Assembly (NCBI GenBank): GCA_013178315.1
Contig: JABLWX010000080.1
Location: 1-35,134, forward strand
Length of the DNA: 35,134 nt
Direction of reading: 5' to 3'
Source of the DNA: Candidatus Aminicenantota bacterium
Lineage (GTDB): Bacteria; Acidobacteriota; Aminicenantia; Aminicenantales; Saccharicenantaceae
The translations under genes and the position numbers were made by a program. Shown here in pieces: positions 1-9,107 of the stretch (position 1 is the first letter of the stretch; each line of letters opens with the position of its first letter). Below the pieces are notes generated by a model. The model did no database searches. It was not told the DNA's origin and saw only the letters and a list, made by a program, of their open reading frames with translations.

Positions 1-387
1 TTTCAGCACGTAGCGGCTGTCGCCAGGGTAGTGATTCCCGTCCGGCTGGTAAATGTCGCCGAACATTATAGCTTCTCTCCAGGTAATGGCCGGGTCGAAA
101 CCCTGGTAGGTCCAGGGGAAAACCCTGAAAGTCCTGGGGTCGGGGACGATGACCAGGTCGCTTTCTTCAATCCGGACGAACCCTTCGACCGAAGAACCGT
201 CAAAGCCCTTGCCCTCGGCAAAGGCTTTTTCCAGTTCTGAGACCGGAATCGAGAAATCCATCGGGCGTCCGAGGATGTCGGTGAACATGATCCGCACGAA
301 CTCTATCTGGTTTTCAGGATTTCTGGCTGCCTCCAGCACTTCGGCTTCCGTGCTCAGGCCATGGACATTTTTAATTCCTTCTTGCAT
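1..387 (-). CDS. glnA: Glutamine synthetase type I, N-terminal part (cut by window edge)
   Basis: Reading leftwards from an ATG at 385-387, 129 codons are open to the window edge. The peptide contains FVRIMFTDILG, then GFDGSSVEGF near residue 61, then DLVIVPDPRTFRVFPW. These are the conserved N-terminal beta-grasp and substrate-loop signatures of class I glutamine synthetase, which makes glutamine from glutamate, ammonia and ATP in the cytoplasm. The catalytic C-terminal domain and any adenylylation tyrosine lie outside the window. A GGAGGG ribosome-binding site sits just upstream of the ATG. The gene is divergent from an Lrp/AsnC-type regulator across an AT-rich 151-base gap, so regulation by that protein is plausible but not shown. 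Confidence 0.93.
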   Translation of the reverse strand, partial: MQEGIKNVHGLSTEAEVLEAARNPENQIEFVRIMFTDILGRPMDFSIPVSELEKAFAEGKGFDGSSVEGFVRIEESDLVIVPDPRTFRVFPWTYQGFDPAITWREAIMFGDIYQPDGNHYPGDSRYVLK

Positions 388-470
388 TTTTCCCTCCATT
401 TATTAAAATAGTAAATGGGTGCCGAACATATGTTAGCTTCATTGTCCATTATTATTTCATTTATGCTGAT

Positions 471-498
471 ATATTATTAAATTAATGACAAATGTCAA
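471..498 (-). promoter_or_regulatory. Candidate glnA promoter with overlapping inverted repeat
   Basis: On the minus strand TTGACA (498-493) is followed after 16 bases by TAATAT (476-471), pointing at glnA. The -35 box overlaps an inverted repeat TGACA-AA-TGTCA at 486-497, which could be an operator. The -35 is perfect, the -10 only fair (4 of 6). The whole 388-538 gap is AT-rich and serves both divergent genes. The binding protein is unknown. Confidence 0.45.
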
Positions 499-538
499 TA
501 TATTAATTAAAAAAATTTATATTCGTAATGGAGGCTAA

Positions 539-982
539 ATGCCCGCTGAAACCGAAAGAAAAATTGTTTCCTGTCTTAACCGCGATGCCAGGAAAAGCTA
601 CCGGGAGATAGCCCGGGAAACGGGCGTTTCTGTCCCGGCGGTGATTCAGAGCATACGAAAGCTGGAAGAGGCTGGAGCCATCAAGGGTTACATTCCCGTC
701 CTTGATCCCGAATATTTCGGCTTTGGCCTGATGGCGGTGATCCTGATGCGATTTACGCAAGGCAAGCTGCTGGAAACCCAGCAGAAAATTGCCGAGGACC
801 GCCGGGTCATGGCCGTGTTCGATGTCACCGGGGACTGGGATTCGGTGGTCATAGGCTGCTTCCTCGACCGCCAGGACCTTAACCAGTTCATCAAGAAGGT
901 CCTGTCAATCAAGTACATTGACCGCACGGTAACCCAGCTGGTTCTCAACGTGGTCAAGAACGACCCGCGGGTTCCACTTTGA
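539..982 (+). CDS. Lrp/AsnC family transcriptional regulator
   Basis: This 147-residue protein is the normal length for the family. Residues 1-60 form the winged HTH (ERKIVSCLNRDARKSYREIA, then VSVPAVIQSIRKLEEAGAIKGY). Residues 65-140 form the RAM effector/oligomerisation domain, with VTGDWDSVVIGCF and a C-terminal TQLVLNVVKND strand. Lrp/AsnC proteins sense amino acids and bind DNA as dimers or octamers. The ATG follows GGAGG with good spacing. The gene is divergent from glnA, so it may tune glutamine synthesis, or simply its own promoter. Its effector cannot be told from sequence. Confidence 0.92.
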   Translation: MPAETERKIVSCLNRDARKSYREIARETGVSVPAVIQSIRKLEEAGAIKGYIPVLDPEYFGFGLMAVILMRFTQGKLLETQQKIAEDRRVMAVFDVTGDWDSVVIGCFLDRQDLNQFIKKVLSIKYIDRTVTQLVLNVVKNDPRVPL

Positions 983-996
983 AACACAGAAGTTTA

Positions 997-1024
997 TTGA
1001 CATGGGTGGCGTTTATGCCATAAT
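997..1024 (+). promoter_or_regulatory. Sigma-70-type promoter for the SAM decarboxylase gene
   Basis: TTGACA (997-1002) is followed after 16 bases by CATAAT (1019-1024), a perfect -35 and a 5-of-6 -10. The predicted start of transcription near 1031 leaves a short leader containing GGAGG (1044-1048) before the ATG at 1055. The gene can therefore be transcribed independently of the upstream regulator. Confidence 0.65.
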
Positions 1025-1054
1025 CAACTTGAAGAACAATGACGGAGGAACTGA

Positions 1055-1510
1055 ATGACCAAAGAACATCATTCCACCATCGGCCACCATTACATCGTTG
1101 AGGCTTCGGGCTGCGACCCAAAAATCATTGGCAGCGTGGAAAAGGTCCAGCAGATCCTGGTCAAGGCCGCTGAAATCGCCGGGGCCCAGGTCTGGTCGAT
1201 TTCCTTCAGCCGGTTTCCGCCGAACGGTGTCAGTGGGGTGGTGGTGATTTCCGAGTCTCATATATCCACCCATACCTGGCCGGAGATGAATTACGGGGCC
1301 CTGGATATATATACCTGCGGCAACACCATCGACCCGGAAAAAGCGGTCATCTACGCGGTAGAAGCTTTTGGGGCCACCACCTCCCATATAACGGAGATTA
1401 CGCGCGGGATAGATGAAGGTGATGCCATTTTCTACCACAGCTTCGTCACCTGGGAGGAATACCTCAAGAAAGAGAAAAAGGAAAAAGAAGAACCCAAGCC
1501 CCAGCCCTGA
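1055..1510 (+). CDS. speD: S-adenosylmethionine decarboxylase proenzyme
   Basis: The enzyme decarboxylates S-adenosylmethionine to supply aminopropyl groups for spermidine. The core shows the self-cleavage and active-site motif ISESHISTHTWPE: Glu67-Ser68 is the predicted cleavage site giving the pyruvoyl group, His73 is the processing residue and Cys88 (in YTCGN) the catalytic cysteine. All three keep the spacing of the Thermotoga-type enzyme. At 151 residues it is longer than the usual ~120-130 because of a charged Lys/Glu/Pro tail (about 135-151). No spermidine synthase gene is adjacent. The ATG has a clean GGAGG site. Confidence 0.93.
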   Translation: MTKEHHSTIGHHYIVEASGCDPKIIGSVEKVQQILVKAAEIAGAQVWSISFSRFPPNGVSGVVVISESHISTHTWPEMNYGALDIYTCGNTIDPEKAVIYAVEAFGATTSHITEITRGIDEGDAIFYHSFVTWEEYLKKEKKEKEEPKPQP

Positions 1511-1690
1511 TTGTAAAGATATTTACCCGGTTGTAATCAAAATTTAAGCCTCTTGGCCGTGGTGCCGGTGGGGGAGCCGCTCATTTATAGATTACCTCCC
1601 TTTTAGAAGAATCCCGTCAATGCCTTTTAAGGCTGGCATAAAACCTGCAGAATTGGGATAAGAGAAGACGTGGCGGGCCGTAACTTCGTA

Positions 1691-1715
1691 TATAATAGAA
1701 ATGGCACCGGGTGCC
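1691..1715 (+). promoter_or_regulatory. Candidate -10 box and small palindrome before the M1 peptidase
   Basis: A perfect TATAAT lies at 1691-1696 without a convincing -35. It is followed by an inverted repeat GGCACC-G-GGTGCC at 1703-1715 that overlaps the assigned GTG start (1711). Transcription from this box would begin almost at the start codon. The palindrome could be an operator or a 5' hairpin. The rest of the 1511-1710 gap shows no gene and no clear terminator. Confidence 0.35.
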
Positions 1716-4338
1716 AGGAGGAATTATTGGGGTAAGAAGACGGTCGGTGACAGCCTTCTGGCTGGGGCTGGCCAGCCTGGTCTTGTGCCTCCATCTCTAT
1801 CCGGCCCAACCGGCGACACCCGAGTACCTGAAATCCTTAGTTAAAGCCCTTGAAACCAGGAGCACCGGTGATTACCTGGAACTCTGCCTGCCGCAAATCC
1901 GCGAAGAAGAAAGCCAGGCGCTTGCCACCTATTTTAACCAGCCCGGGCTGGAGAGCCTGTCTGTTTTCTACTCGGGCGAAAGCCGGGACCAGACTGGGTT
2001 GAACCGGGCCTTTTTCCAGGTGCTTTTTCAGAAAGAATACTCGGCGGTGATCGAAGTCTGGCAGGTCACCTACAGCCTTGGACCTGAAGGACTGCGGATT
2101 CACAGGCGTCTGGTGAGCAGCAGCCTGAAAGACCTTTACCGACTGCGCTTCCCAGGGGAAGGCAGTACCCTGGCCCGTGGCATCCGCCTGGCCCAGAAAG
2201 ATATTGTCATCACTTTTGCCGAGGGACAGATCTTTTTCGATAACCTGCCCGGCATCGAAACCGCCATGATCATCATCGGGCGGGGCCAGGTCCGCTTTCA
2301 ACCTTCGGACGAAATCGAAAGGAACCAGTTGACCCGGGTTTACCGGAAGCCGTCCTTTGAGGAATCGCTGGAATATGTCTACGTCCGGGGGAACGACAGC
2401 TATTTTCGCGACAATCTGCTCTATGAACCGGTGGCAGGGCCACCACCACCAGTTCCGGAGGAGGTCCTGAACAACCGGGTCTACTCCATATTTTCGCGGA
2501 ATTATTCCAGGTCCTTCACCCTGGAGAATTCCCTGACCGGAGAACTTCTGACTTTTCTGCCGCCGGCCGGGGAAACGGTTATCGAGCTCAAGACGGTCAA
2601 GCGGGGTGAGTTCACCTATGTCTATTCCCCCTTCGGCGAAGAAGAAATTTCCTTTTTTGACAGGACGAAGAACAGACTGCTCAACAGCTACTCCCCCCAG
2701 GAAGAGGGGCAGAAAAGGATGTTCCTGAGGTTCGGGGAAAAGTTTGAAGTCAAAAATTATGACATCGAAGCCAGCTACCGGCCGGAGAGCAGCCAGCTGG
2801 CTGCCTCGGCCGTTATCAGGCTGGCCTCGGCCGTAGATAACCTGGACAGCTGCCAGCTTCGCCTGAACCCCGAGCTGCAGATTCTAAAGATAGAGGATGA
2901 GAAGGGAAGGGAGCTTTTCTACAGCCGGGACCGCTTCCGGAAATATATTTATATTTACCTGGCCGAAAGGTTATCCCGCGGGCAGGAGATGGAGTTAAAG
3001 ATTTTTTACCGGGGGAAAATAGTGCCCCCACCACCCATGACCGATGCCGGGCCGCAGATTCGCCCCGAGGAACCGACCATTCTTTTTTCCATCAGCAATA
3101 GCTACCTCTTCACCCAGTCCTCTGACTGGTACCCGTCGCCGGTGCGGGAAAAATTCGTGAGATTCAGGCTGCGGATGATTGTTCCCGATGGCTATTATTG
3201 CCTGGCCAGTGGCCGCCTGCTGGAAAAGTATTCGGTCAAGGATGCGGCCAGCGTCACCGAGCTGGAAAACCTGGGCAATTCCATCTTCATCTACGAGAGC
3301 CAGGTTCCGGTTAAGTACATCAGCTTTTTCGTCGGGCGGCTGGTGCCCATCAAGAAAATCACCAACGGGCTGACCATAGAGCACTTCACAACCCAGGACT
3401 GGCGCCACCAGGCCAAACAGATCCTGAATGATGCTTCCGATATCCTGGAGACCTATCAGAGAAATTTCGGGCTCTTTCCCTTTGAACGGCTGGCCATCGT
3501 CCAGCGCTACTGGCATAGTCACGGCGGGCATGCCCCGGCCGGCCTGGTAATCCTGGACCAGCTGCCCTTTTCCCGGAGCCCGGAGTTGATAATCATCAAC
3601 CCTTCCAGCCCGGTCGACCTCTCCTACTGGCCCGAGTACTATCTGGCCCACGAGATAGCCCACCAGTGGTGGGGCCACGGCCTGACCTGGACCTCGTACC
3701 GGGATAACTGGCTCACCGAAGGGCTGGCCCAGTTTTCCACCATCCTTTATTTAAAAGAAAGATACGGGCAGAAGGATTTCGAAAAAATCCTGCAGAAAAT
3801 TTCCTCTTCGGTCCGGAAAAAATCAAGGATTGGACCGGTCATCCTGGGTATCCGTTTGAGCCACATCGACTTTGAAGGCTACCAGGCGATCGTCTACAAC
3901 AAGGCTGCCCTGGCCCTTTTCCTCCTGAAGGACTGGCTGGGCGAGGAAGTGTTTTTCCGGGGGCTTCAGGAATTCTACAAGCAGTTCCGTTTTCAGGCGG
4001 TGCGGACGGCCGATTTCCGCCTGACCATGGAGCGGGTCTCCGGCCAGGACCTCAAGCAGTTTTTTAACGACTGGTTCTACTCCGAGCGGCTGCCTGAAGT
4101 CCGGGTCGAGCAGAAGGCTCAACAGTCAGGACCGGTCTCCAGGCTCCAGGTGACCATCCGCCAGCTCAACCGGCCCATGGTCTTCCCCCTCAGGGTCATC
4201 CTGGAAACAGAGGGAGGAAAGAGCGAGCAGGTCCTGAGGGTCGATTCAGCTTCCCAATCTTTTAACCTTGAATTTTCGGGCCGGCTGAAGAAGGTCAGGG
4301 TAAACCCGGGGAACCTGGTGCCGGGCCGGTTTGAATGA
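1711..4338 (+). CDS. Exported M1 (gluzincin) family metallopeptidase
   Basis: An 875-residue protein with an Arg-rich start followed by a hydrophobic signal stretch (about residues 13-30), so probably exported. Residues about 30-340 are an extra N-terminal region I do not recognise. From about 345 the sequence follows the M1 fold. The zinc site is intact: HEIAH (His647, Glu648, His651) with Glu670 in LTEGLAQ, the HExxH-18-E spacing of gluzincins, and WWGH follows directly. The usual GxMEN exopeptidase motif reads GGHAPAG (605-611), with Ala608 where the amine-binding Glu is expected. It is therefore a peptidase of this fold but perhaps not a standard aminopeptidase. The start is uncertain: GTG 1711 gives a good signal peptide, GTG 1747 is the alternative, and the AGGAGG at 1717 suits neither. 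Confidence 0.85.
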   Translation: MPGGIIGVRRRSVTAFWLGLASLVLCLHLYPAQPATPEYLKSLVKALETRSTGDYLELCLPQIREEESQALATYFNQPGLESLSVFYSGESRDQTGLNRAFFQVLFQKEYSAVIEVWQVTYSLGPEGLRIHRRLVSSSLKDLYRLRFPGEGSTLARGIRLAQKDIVITFAEGQIFFDNLPGIETAMIIIGRGQVRFQPSDEIERNQLTRVYRKPSFEESLEYVYVRGNDSYFRDNLLYEPVAGPPPPVPEEVLNNRVYSIFSRNYSRSFTLENSLTGELLTFLPPAGETVIELKTVKRGEFTYVYSPFGEEEISFFDRTKNRLLNSYSPQEEGQKRMFLRFGEKFEVKNYDIEASYRPESSQLAASAVIRLASAVDNLDSCQLRLNPELQILKIEDEKGRELFYSRDRFRKYIYIYLAERLSRGQEMELKIFYRGKIVPPPPMTDAGPQIRPEEPTILFSISNSYLFTQSSDWYPSPVREKFVRFRLRMIVPDGYYCLASGRLLEKYSVKDAASVTELENLGNSIFIYESQVPVKYISFFVGRLVPIKKITNGLTIEHFTTQDWRHQAKQILNDASDILETYQRNFGLFPFERLAIVQRYWHSHGGHAPAGLVILDQLPFSRSPELIIINPSSPVDLSYWPEYYLAHEIAHQWWGHGLTWTSYRDNWLTEGLAQFSTILYLKERYGQKDFEKILQKISSSVRKKSRIGPVILGIRLSHIDFEGYQAIVYNKAALALFLLKDWLGEEVFFRGLQEFYKQFRFQAVRTADFRLTMERVSGQDLKQFFNDWFYSERLPEVRVEQKAQQSGPVSRLQVTIRQLNRPMVFPLRVILETEGGKSEQVLRVDSASQSFNLEFSGRLKKVRVNPGNLVPGRFE

Positions 4339-4360
4339 AGCCCGGTTCCAGTCCTGTCCT

Positions 4361-5735
<1,375 letters not shown>

Positions 5736-5743
<8 letters not shown>

Positions 5744-7247
5744 GTTGATTTCCCCGTGTCTGTGTTTTCGGTCGGTTTTTTTCGGACAGGCTGGTGGGCA
5801 GGATGATGGTGAAAGTGGTGCCCCGGCCAACGGCACTATCCACCAGTATCTGCCCCTCGTGTTCCTTGACAATGGCAAAGCTGATGGACAGGCCCAGGCC
5901 CGTTCCCTTGCCCAGCCCCTTGGTGGTGAAGAAGGGGTCGAAAATTCGTGGCAGGTGTTCCGGCCTGATGCCGGTCCCGGTGTCGGTTATCTTGACCATG
6001 GCCAGGTTGTCTTTTTGCTGGCATTCAATCAGCAACTTGCCCCCCTGCGGCATGGCATCCATGGCGTTGAGAATGATGTTTATGAAAACCTGCTGCAGTC
6101 TTTCCCGCTGGGCGTAAATCACCACCGGCTGCAGGGCCAGCTCCAGCTGGATGTTCAGGCTCTTCAGCCGGTAATCTATGAGGGAGATGATTTCTTCCAG
6201 GCTCTCCTTGAGGTCGACCCGGTGGTAATACTCGTCGGCCGGGTTACGGGCAAAATTCAGCAGGTTCTTGATGATGCGGTTGACCCTCTCGGTCTGGGCT
6301 TCGATCTTCTGCAGGATCTGGAGGTAGTGGGCATCGCTCAGCTTCTTCTGCAGCATCTGGACGTAGCTGGAAATGCCGGTCAGCGGGGTGTTGATTTCGT
6401 GGGCCACGCCGGCCGACAGCAGGCCGATCGAGGCCAGCTTTTCCGAGGTCAGTAGCTGCTGCTGCAAGTGGATTTTTTCGGTGATGTCTTCAAAAACGAT
6501 GATCGTACCGTAGGCCTTCATCTGGTTGTCAAACAGCGGAGTGCGGGCCACATCGAAGATCTTCTTCTCGCCCCGGGCCGTGGTCAGGCCGATTTCGCTC
6601 AGGAGCTGGTACTCGGTCTGGGTTTCGGGAGGAAAGATGGCCTGGAAATTATACTTGCCGATGACCTCTGACAGGTGGCGGTTGAGAGCCTGGTCCCTGG
6701 CCAGACCGAACTGCCTTTCCAGCACCCGGTTCCAGCCGATTACCCGCCCGCTCTGGTCGATGACGGCCACCCCCACCGTCAGGCTTTCGATGATATTATC
6801 GCTGTAGTCCTTAAGTCGCTGCAATTCCTGCGAGCGAATTATTTCCTGGTTGTAGAGGTAGGCATTTTCCAGGGCCAGGGCCACCGAGGTGGAAATGGTG
6901 CGCAGCAACTCCCGGTCCTCGCCCGAGAGGTAGGATTCATCCAGCTTGTTGCTCATGGCCAGGAAGCCCATGACCTTGTTTTCCAGGCGCAGCGGCAGGA
7001 TGTGGACCCGCCCTTTCTCCAGGAGGGAGCCAAAGATCCCCGGTCGGTTCTGGGTTTCACCGGGCTGGACGAGCGAGATGAACTCGGCCTTTTGCAGCAG
7101 GTCTATTTCCGGCAGGGAAAGCAACAAAGACATTATTTCCAGGCCGGGCTCAGAAGAGCGGAGCAGGTAGAATTCGGTCGGGTTATTTTCCCTGGCCAGG
7201 AACAGGTCTATCTGCTTGAGGGACAGGGCCTTGGAAATGGTTTCCAC
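5736..7247 (-). CDS. Sensor histidine kinase, catalytic half (GAF-PAS-HisKA-HATPase)
   Basis: Residues about 1-130 are a GAF-like domain lacking its first helix, 145-255 a PAS domain and 260-335 HisKA with phospho-acceptor His283 (AGVAHEINTP). Residues 380-485 are the ATPase, with Asn394 in the N box, DTGTGI, FDPFFTTK and GTGLGLS. It phosphorylates the NtrC-type regulator whose gene overlaps its end. The first usable start is GTG 7247, inside the end of the upstream membrane-sensor gene (40-base overlap). The missing start of the GAF domain is found in frame 0 of that gene (DLSRLSNFL), followed directly by VETISKAL here if the frame shifts by -1. This is therefore probably the second half of one gene broken by a one-base loss or read by frameshifting. 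Confidence 0.9.
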
Positions 7248-8584
7248 AGGAAATTGCTCAGGCGGCTGAGGTCCCGTTCCCGGTTGAGGACATTGGAGAT
7301 CATCAGCAGCGTCCGCCGGTAGGCGTAGCTGCGCCGGTAGATTACCCGGTCAACCAGGGTCTGGACCAGCTCCGAGAGAGGGGTGAACAGGGTGGCTCCC
7401 AGGATGATGGCCAGCAGCCCCAGGAGAATGGCGTTCAGCCGGTTTTCTGAAAATAGCTCGGTCTGGGAGCTGACCAGAAAATAGACCATGGCCAGCATGG
7501 CGAAGGAAATCACCAGGGTGGTTCCCTTCTTGAAAAGTACTTCGAAATCCATCAGCCGGTAGCGGGAGATGGAGTAGGCCAGGGTGATGGGTATCAGGCC
7601 CTGGAGCAGGACGCTCAGCTGGCCGGGGGTGGTGGGCAGGCGGTCCCCGATAAATGGCACCACATAGAAAAGGGCAAAAGGCAAGGAACCCAGGCCCAGG
7701 CCAACGGCAATCCACCTGAGCTGGTTCTTGATATAGGGATTGATGTTGCTAATCAGATCACGGATGATGAGGGCCAGGGCCAGAATGGTATAGAGGGAAA
7801 AGTGAGCCAGTTCCAGCTTTTCCAGGATTTTCTGAAAAGACAGGACCTGGGATTCGGTCAGAATGGAATCCAGGATGGTATTCAGGACTACGTTTGACAG
7901 CAGGAGCACCAGGCCCGGAATGTAGAAAAGGGCCACCCGTTTCTTTCTCTGGATAATTTTTTTCTTCTGGGGGAAGATGAAAAAGAAATTCAGCAGAAGG
8001 GGAGGAAAGGCGAGCAGGGCTAACTTGTCCAGCCAGTAAAAAAGGTTGTCCAGGAAATCCATCTGGCCGGTGGCTGAAAACACGTAAAAGGAATACAGGG
8101 AAACCGAGACCAGGTAGAAAAAGGCATAAGGCCCGGTGAACTGCCTCTTGGTGTTGAAGAAAACCATCAGGCTGATGGCCAGGGTGGCCAGGCCGAGGAG
8201 CATGAGGTATATGTAAGTGGAACTGACGCCTTTCTTGCTCAGGTAAAAGGATGGCGAGAGGATGGTACCGCCCCGGCCCACCTGGTATAGCGCTTTTTGC
8301 TCCAGGCGGTCAATCAGCCAGAGCATCTTGGCGAATTCTATTCTGTTCTTTACCGGGGTGTCGTTGATGGAGAAGAGGATGTCTCCGGCCTTTATGCCCG
8401 AAAGGTAGGCCGGGCTGTCTTCATTCACCCTGGCCGCGGTCAGGCCGGTGGGACCTTCCACCCAGGCCACCCCGTCGTAGGGTTCTTTCCAGGAAAGCTT
8501 ACGGGAAATGTTGATGAAACCCAGGACAATGAGAACGAGCACCAGCAACAGGAAAAGATAGAAAAAGCTCCTTCTCATGGCCAT
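7208..8584 (-). CDS. PDZ and multi-helix membrane sensor half, probably the N-terminus of the adjacent kinase
   Basis: The 458-residue product starts with a transmembrane helix. An extracytoplasmic PDZ-like domain follows (about 35-105, with DSPAYLSGIKAGDILFSIND), then a run of hydrophobic helices to about 405. It ends with a linker, LVQTLVDRVIYRRSYAYRRTL, of the kind that joins membrane and GAF parts in ComP-like sensor kinases. The last ~12 residues (WKPFPRPCPSSR) look like out-of-frame translation. Switching to the -1 frame at CTG TGG continues smoothly into the kinase gene. The intact protein would have about 950 residues. As it stands, this half would be a membrane receptor without a kinase. 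ATG 8584 and ATG 8578 are both possible starts. Confidence 0.8.
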   Translation of the reverse strand: MAMRRSFFYLFLLLVLVLIVLGFINISRKLSWKEPYDGVAWVEGPTGLTAARVNEDSPAYLSGIKAGDILFSINDTPVKNRIEFAKMLWLIDRLEQKALYQVGRGGTILSPSFYLSKKGVSSTYIYLMLLGLATLAISLMVFFNTKRQFTGPYAFFYLVSVSLYSFYVFSATGQMDFLDNLFYWLDKLALLAFPPLLLNFFFIFPQKKKIIQRKKRVALFYIPGLVLLLSNVVLNTILDSILTESQVLSFQKILEKLELAHFSLYTILALALIIRDLISNINPYIKNQLRWIAVGLGLGSLPFALFYVVPFIGDRLPTTPGQLSVLLQGLIPITLAYSISRYRLMDFEVLFKKGTTLVISFAMLAMVYFLVSSQTELFSENRLNAILLGLLAIILGATLFTPLSELVQTLVDRVIYRRSYAYRRTLLMISNVLNRERDLSRLSNFLWKPFPRPCPSSR

Positions 8585-8594
8585 TCTTCAATAA

Positions 8595-8623
8595 AATATA
8601 CTAAATCCAAAAATTTGAATCAA
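8595..8623 (-). promoter_or_regulatory. Candidate promoter for the sensor-kinase/NtrC operon
   Basis: On the minus strand TTGATT (8623-8618) and TATATT (8600-8595) are separated by 17 bases. The predicted transcription start lies only a few bases before ATG 8584/8578, implying a very short or absent leader. The gap between this gene and its neighbour (8585-8640) is AT-rich and otherwise empty. Confidence 0.4.
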
Positions 8624-8640
8624 CCGGGCAAAAAAAATAA

Positions 8641-8937
8641 TCAGTTAAGGATATGGCGAATGCCAGCCCGGAGAGCCCAGTTAGTCTTGGGTTGCTTGAG
8701 CAACCGGCGCAGTTCCTCGTCTTCTTTTAAGCCCAGGGGGCTGGTGGTCCTGGAAAGAAAGGTGCTCATGTAATCGAGCTTTGGTTTCTGAACTTCCTGG
8801 GGAGGGACCTGGTCGGGCGGGGTCTGGGTGACAGTTTCCTGCTGCCTGGTTTCCGGCCGGTTGGCCACCTGGCCTGTTAGAATACAGACTAATCCACACA
8901 ACGTCAGGATCAATCCGGCTGCGACGGCAACTTTCAT
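8641..8937 (-). CDS. Small exported protein of unknown function
   Basis: A 98-residue ORF beginning with a typical signal peptide or membrane anchor (MKVAVAAGLILTLCGLVC). A Pro/Gln-rich linker (about 28-52) and a polar, probably helical C-terminal half follow. A cysteine at 18 sits within the hydrophobic stretch but not in a convincing lipobox. I recognise no family. It lies just upstream of the sensor-kinase gene on the same strand, so it could be cotranscribed. The ribosome-binding site is weak. The signal peptide is the main reason to believe the gene is real. Confidence 0.5.
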   Translation of the reverse strand: MKVAVAAGLILTLCGLVCILTGQVANRPETRQQETVTQTPPDQVPPQEVQKPKLDYMSTFLSRTTSPLGLKEDEELRRLLKQPKTNWALRAGIRHILN

Positions 8938-8939
8938 CT

Positions 8940-9060
8940 TTTACAGTAAATTAATAGGACTTTACCATGGCCGTGTCAACCTCAATCTGTCGGATGCAGT
9001 TCTTACCAAGCGGGCCGGCCAGGCCGCCCGGGCTGAACCGGGCAGCCTGGCCTGTTTTTT
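8940..9060 (+). ncRNA. Possible small RNA ending in an orphan intrinsic terminator
   Basis: There is no plus-strand gene here, yet 9018-9060 forms a strong intrinsic terminator. About 85 bases upstream, TTTACA (8940-8945) and TACCAT (8963-8968) are separated by 17 bases and could start a transcript near 8975. Together they would make an ~85-base RNA. Only the terminator is strong evidence; the promoter is moderate and no RNA family is recognised. Confidence 0.25.
9018..9060 (+). terminator. Intrinsic (rho-independent) terminator, plus strand
   Basis: The arms at 9018-9032 and 9039-9053 pair over 15 positions with one mismatch (C9026/A9045) around a 6-base loop (9033-9038). T5 at 9056-9060 follows. 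A second, weaker hairpin option (CGGGC 9040-9044 with GCCCG 9065-9069) precedes a T7 run. The T run is on the plus strand only, so it does not fit as the terminator of the minus-strand YafJ gene that ends at 9108. Confidence 0.65.
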
Positions 9061-9107
9061 AATAGCCCGTTTTTTTAGATGGGACAAAAAAAAGATTTTA
9101 AGCCGGT

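Noticed and set aside
2995..3678. 227-residue minus-strand ORF opposite the M1 peptidase
   Set aside because: Antisense to the conserved peptidase core, with no start signal.
5744..5878. N-terminal extension of the NtrC-type regulator
   Set aside because: Overlaps the kinase gene and lacks receiver homology; ATG 5743 has a Shine-Dalgarno-like site and begins the receiver domain.
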